A stretch of 64,000 nucleotides of DNA from Calditrichota bacterium (GTDB lineage Bacteria > Calditrichota > Calditrichia > RBG-13-44-9 > J042), in NCBI GenBank assembly GCA_013150955.1, contig JAADJD010000055.1:116343-180342 (forward strand), given 5' to 3'. Below the pieces are notes generated by a model, which had not been told where the DNA came from, did not search any database, and saw nothing but the letters and a program-made list of their open reading frames with translations. The stretch's first letter is position 1. Each line of letters starts with the position of its first letter. A program made the position numbers and the translations under genes. Shown in pieces: positions 61,328 to 64,000 of this stretch.

Positions 61328-61642
61328 ATGGCCAAATGGGTCGCGGTTGCCCGAGAAGCGGATTTTGAAGACCAACCGGTGAAAATGGTGATCTACGATG
61401 GGGAACGAATTGCCCTGTTTCGGCTGGAAGATGGCATCTACGCCATCGACGACGAATGCTCCCATGCCACGGCCAGCCTGGCAGAGGGACGGGTGGACGA
61501 CCACATCGTGGAATGTCCCCGCCATGGCGCCCGATTCGACATCCGAACCGGCAAACACCTGAGTTTCCCGGCCGTTACGCCGGTAAAATCGTACCCCGTG
61601 AAGGTCGAAAACGGCAATGTTTATATATATGTGGAAGATTAA
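61328..61642 (+). CDS. Rieske [2Fe-2S] ferredoxin-type protein in the SUF operon
   Basis: A 104-residue Rieske-type protein, of the NirD/ferredoxin subunit kind, with the cluster motifs CSHATASLAEG (CxH) and CPRHGARFDIRTG (CxxH). Such small Rieske genes occur between sufD and sufS in several phyla, where they may supply electrons or store a cluster during assembly. The role is inferred. It directly follows sufD and precedes sufS. Confidence 0.92.
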   Translation: MAKWVAVAREADFEDQPVKMVIYDGERIALFRLEDGIYAIDDECSHATASLAEGRVDDHIVECPRHGARFDIRTGKHLSFPAVTPVKSYPVKVENGNVYIYVED

Positions 61643-61659
61643 GGCTGGAGAAGGCGTGA

Positions 61660-62949
61660 ATGAGTGAGGCCCATTTGCCCGAAAAGTGGGAAAGCGCGGT
61701 CGGTTTCGATCCCTACCGCGTGCGGGATGATTTTCCCATCCTGAAAGAAACCTTTCGCCGCGGAAAACGGGGCGAGTTGATCGTCCCGTTAGTCTATTTA
61801 GACAACGCCGCCACCACCCAGAAACCCCGGCAGGTCATTCAGGCACTGGTGGATTATTACGAGCACGCCAATGCCAACGTACATCGGGCCATTCACACCC
61901 TGGGGGATCGGGCAACGGAACTTTACGAGGAGAGCCGCCGCAAACTGGCGCGCTTCATCGGTGCCGCCAGCGAACGGGAAATCGTCTTCACCCGGGGCAC
62001 CACCGAAGCCATCAACCTGGTTGCCGCCGCCTGGGGACGCAAATTCCTGAAGCCCGGAGACGAAATCCTGCTCACCGAAATGGAACACCACAGCAACCTG
62101 ATCCCCTGGCAACTGCTGGCAAAAGAAAAACAACTGACCCTGCGCTTCATTCCCTTTGCCGAGGACGGCACCCTGGTGCTGGACAACCTGGAAGACTACT
62201 TTACCCCGCGAACCCGATTGCTGGCCATTACCCACATGTCCAATGTCTTCGGTACCATCAATCCCATTCAACAGATTGTGGCCGTGGCCCATCAACACGA
62301 TGTGCCCGTGCTGGTGGACGGCGCCCAGAGTGTGCCCCACATGCCGGTGAATGTTCAGGAATTGGACTGTGATTTCTTTGCACTGTCGGGACACAAAATG
62401 TGTGGGCCCACGGGAATCGGCGCGCTATATGCCAAGGAAAAATGGCTGGAGGCCATGGATCCCTACCACGGCGGCGGGGAAATGATCCGTTCCGTGTGGC
62501 TGGATCGGGCCACCTGGAACGATATTCCCTATAAATTCGAGGCGGGAACGCCCAACATTGCCGGGGCCGTGGGACTGGCCGCTGCCGTGGATTACCTGTC
62601 CCATATTGGAATGGAAAACATTGCCCGCTACGAAAAACTGTTGACCCAATACGCCCTGGAACAACTGCAAACCGTGGGCAACGTGCGCATATTCGGTCAG
62701 GCCCCGGAACGCGGAGGCGTGATATCCTTCTACGTGGGCAACATCCATCCCCACGATGTGGCCCAATTTCTGGATGCGGATGGCATTGCCATTCGGGCGG
62801 GACACCACTGCGCCCAGCCCATTATGCGGAAGCTGGGCATCCCGGCCACCTCGCGCGCCAGTTTCTATTTCTACAATACACCCCAGGAAGTCGATCGACT
62901 GGTACAAAGTCTCATCAAAATGAAGGAATTTTTTGGCGATGGCTTTTGA
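61660..62949 (+). CDS. sufS: Cysteine desulfurase SufS
   Basis: SufS takes sulfur from cysteine to feed cluster assembly, with SufU as acceptor. The 429-residue PLP enzyme has the family hallmarks: VYLDNAATTQKPRQVI, MEHHSNLIPW, the PLP lysine in FFALSGHKMCGPTGIG and the catalytic cysteine in RAGHHCAQPIM. The final codons overlap the sufU start. The sequence is typical, with a short N-terminal extension. Confidence 0.97.
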   Translation: MSEAHLPEKWESAVGFDPYRVRDDFPILKETFRRGKRGELIVPLVYLDNAATTQKPRQVIQALVDYYEHANANVHRAIHTLGDRATELYEESRRKLARFIGAASEREIVFTRGTTEAINLVAAAWGRKFLKPGDEILLTEMEHHSNLIPWQLLAKEKQLTLRFIPFAEDGTLVLDNLEDYFTPRTRLLAITHMSNVFGTINPIQQIVAVAHQHDVPVLVDGAQSVPHMPVNVQELDCDFFALSGHKMCGPTGIGALYAKEKWLEAMDPYHGGGEMIRSVWLDRATWNDIPYKFEAGTPNIAGAVGLAAAVDYLSHIGMENIARYEKLLTQYALEQLQTVGNVRIFGQAPERGGVISFYVGNIHPHDVAQFLDADGIAIRAGHHCAQPIMRKLGIPATSRASFYFYNTPQEVDRLVQSLIKMKEFFGDGF

Positions 62950-63388
62950 TGACCTCTATCAGGAAATCATCCTGGATCATTACCGGAATCCCCAGAACTT
63001 TGGAGAAGTGACCCACGGCTGCACGATCGTGGAAGAAGACAATCCCGTCTGCGGCGACCAGATCAAGCTGATGGTGGTGGTAGATGATCAGGGGGTGCTT
63101 CAGGAGATCAAATTCAAAGGCAGTGGATGCGCCATCAGCATGGCCTCGGCCTCCATGATGACCGAAGAAGTGAAGGGGAAATCCATCCAGGAGATCAAGA
63201 CCATCTGTCAGGACATTATCGGTGCCATGCGGGGGGAGAAAGATCCCGAAGTGCTGGATAACTATGGGGACCTGGTGGCATTAAAAGGGGTGATTCAATT
63301 TCCGGCGCGGGTTAAATGCGCCACCCTGGCCTGGCACGCCTTGGAAGATGCTATCCGGGAAGAAGAAAAGAAACGCCAGTCAGGCTGA
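62939..63388 (+). CDS. sufU: Sulfur acceptor protein SufU
   Basis: SufU is the zinc-dependent sulfurtransferase that receives persulfide sulfur from SufS. The 149-residue protein has the zinc/catalytic cysteines in NPVCGDQIKL, FKGSGCAISMASASMMTE and RVKCATLAWHALEDAI. ATG at 62939 is used, with TTG at 62933 as an alternative; it overlaps the end of sufS. It ends the SUF operon. Confidence 0.96.
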   Translation: MAFDDLYQEIILDHYRNPQNFGEVTHGCTIVEEDNPVCGDQIKLMVVVDDQGVLQEIKFKGSGCAISMASASMMTEEVKGKSIQEIKTICQDIIGAMRGEKDPEVLDNYGDLVALKGVIQFPARVKCATLAWHALEDAIREEEKKRQSG

Positions 63389-63411
63389 GCGTACAGCCTG
63401 TGCCTGTTTTT
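63381..63411 (+). terminator. Possible terminator of the SUF operon
   Basis: CAGGCT (63381-63386) can pair with AGCCTG (63395-63400) and is followed, after a short CG-containing stretch, by TTTTT. The T run is offset from the stem, so it is only a moderate candidate. Confidence 0.35.
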
Positions 63412-63420
63412 CCTTATAAG

Positions 63421-63579
63421 CCCAAAATTTTCTTTAGCCTACGAATCACACGAATTAAAACGAATAATAACAATAAAATACATTAATTGTATCAGAATTA
63501 AAATATGTTCCAGGGTTTATTCGCGATTTTATTGATATTGGGTTCATTCGCGTGATTCGTGGTTTGACGCATTATTTGG
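63421..63579 (+). repeat. Dispersed CGAAT-type repeat, copy H
   Basis: A 159-bp copy in the orientation of A, B and D begins near CTTTAGCCTACGAATCACAC. It contains ATCAGAATTAAAATATGTTC and GTTTATTCGCGATTTTATTG, and ends ATTCGCGTGATTCGTGG, TTTGACGCATTATTTGG. It stands right after the SUF operon. Confidence 0.85.
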
Positions 63580-63600
63580 CATAAAGCCTACGCCTACCTG

Positions 63601-63823
63601 TGCCTACTGCATACTGCCAACTGCTTACTGACCTGTAGCCCGACTCTCCAGAGTCGGTAGGCCTCCCGCAAAGCGGGAGGACTTTTCAACTCACCGCATC
63701 TGCCTAAAAAAAATCGCGGGCATAAACCCTGCTGCTACCTGTGCAAACTGCCAACTGCTTACTGCATACTGGAACAATGCCTGCGCCTACCTGTGCATAC
63801 TGCTAACTGCCAACTGCTAACTA
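63601..63823. repeat. Heptamer tandem repeats of the CTGCNNA type
   Basis: Three short arrays at 63601-63632, 63743-63771 and 63794-63823 consist of imperfect 7-base units such as CTGCATA, CTGCCAA, CTGCTTA and CTGCTAA. They alternate with palindromic units. They resemble the short tandem heptamer repeats known from other bacterial genomes. Confidence 0.8.
63633..63700 (+). repeat. REP-like palindromic unit 1
   Basis: It starts CTGTAGCCCGACTCTCCAGA, where CCGACTCT-CC-AGAGTCGG forms a perfect palindrome. A second hairpin CCTCCCGC-AAA-GCGGGAGG follows, then ACTTTTCAACTCACCGCATC. The same order recurs at 63929. Confidence 0.8.
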
Positions 63824-63825
63824 AC

Positions 63826-63873
63826 CTGTACCCCGATTCTTCGCGTCGTTAGCCACACTTTGTGGGGGGGGGG
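63826..63873 (+). repeat. Degenerate REP-like unit with a G10 run
   Basis: CTGTACCCCGATTCTTCG and CACACTTTGTGG correspond to the two hairpins of the intact unit with many changes. The right side ends in a run of ten G residues before AGCTCGC. Confidence 0.55.
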
Positions 63874-63891
63874 AGCTCGCTATCGCTCGCA

Positions 63892-63915
63892 CCGGCTCTG
63901 GAGAGCCGGGCTACA
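63892..63915 (-). repeat. REP-like palindrome in inverted orientation
   Basis: CCGGCTCT-GG-AGAGCCGG reads on the minus strand as the palindrome of unit 1 with a G-C pair in place of an A-T pair, so both strands of the stem changed together. TGTAG flanks it on the appropriate side. Confidence 0.65.
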
Positions 63916-63928
63916 ATTCGCTCCCACC

Positions 63929-63998
63929 GGCTGTAGCCCGACTCTCCAGAGTCGGTAGTCACCCCGCTTTGCGGGGAGGGACTTTTCAACTCACCACA
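63929..63998 (+). repeat. REP-like palindromic unit 2
   Basis: A second near-identical unit: CTGTAGCCCGACTCTCCAGA, then CCCCGC-TTT-GCGGGG, then GGGACTTTTCAACTCACC. It may continue beyond the right edge. Confidence 0.75.
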
Positions 63999-64000
63999 TC

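Overview
The window reads as a chromosomal segment of a bacterium of the FCB superphylum, most like Calditrichota or a close relative (inference; no 16S rRNA is present). Four things support this. There is a GWxTD-domain protein, a C-terminal NFPNPFNP-type sorting domain, and DUF5683 and DUF3108 envelope proteins. Several promoters look like the Bacteroidota type (TTG, about 20 bases, TAnnTTTG). Most of the sequence is dense housekeeping DNA of fairly even composition, with long co-directional minus-strand gene runs. AT-richer, repeat-filled gaps separate these runs.

Layout, left to right. 1-7.1 kb: the start of a GIY-YIG nuclease gene running off the left edge, tRNA-Pro(CGG) with decayed tandem copies, purU, a lipoprotein, a B12-binding-type radical SAM protein, then a DUF368 / pcm / glycosyltransferase gene chain and tRNA-Pro(GGG). 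7.2-10.8 kb: MerR regulator, polysaccharide deacetylase, alanine-dehydrogenase family protein, M16 peptidase. 11.3-21.4 kb: a classical translation and RNA operon (rimP-nusA-ylxQ-infB-ylxP-rbfA-truB-ribF-rpsO-pnp), with a promoter and a terminator-like hairpin just in front of rimP. 21.4-25.5 kb: a deoxyhypusine-synthase-like protein, a DUF3108 protein, a divergent DnaA and, facing away, rpmB; the dnaA and rpmB promoters share a 13-base dyad. 25.7-33.7 kb: GWxTD protein, rimO, ftsY, antiporter, UbiA prenyltransferase, YfiM-like, DUF5683, RidA, TsaC. 34.2-42.7 kb: Mur-ligase-like protein, MqnA-like protein, hybrid histidine kinase, Crp regulator, SPOR protein, LapB and LapA. 42.7-56 kb: a secreted lamin-tail protein, the lutABC lactate operon, two unknown coupled genes, an aldolase-Dabb fusion, an amidohydrolase lipoprotein, a TPR / AT-hook protein, and a PLP enzyme with DUF4438. 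56.8-63.4 kb: a complete SUF iron-sulfur operon (Rrf2 regulator, sufT, sufC, sufB, sufD, Rieske protein, sufS, sufU). 63.4-64 kb: repeats only.

The main non-genic feature is a family of about 160-170 bp elements with inverted-repeat ends rich in CGAAT motifs. At least seven near-complete copies, plus fragments, lie only between genes. One copy sits between lutA and lutB inside a perfect 13-bp direct repeat that looks like a target-site duplication, so the family appears to have been mobile. The right edge holds a second repeat system of heptanucleotide runs and REP-like palindromes.

Most unusual proteins: a DnaA that lacks the canonical arginine-finger and sensor-II arginines, a TPR protein with an excisionase-like helix-turn-helix and seven AT-hooks, a class II aldolase fused to a Dabb domain, and a deoxyhypusine-synthase-like protein without the catalytic lysine.
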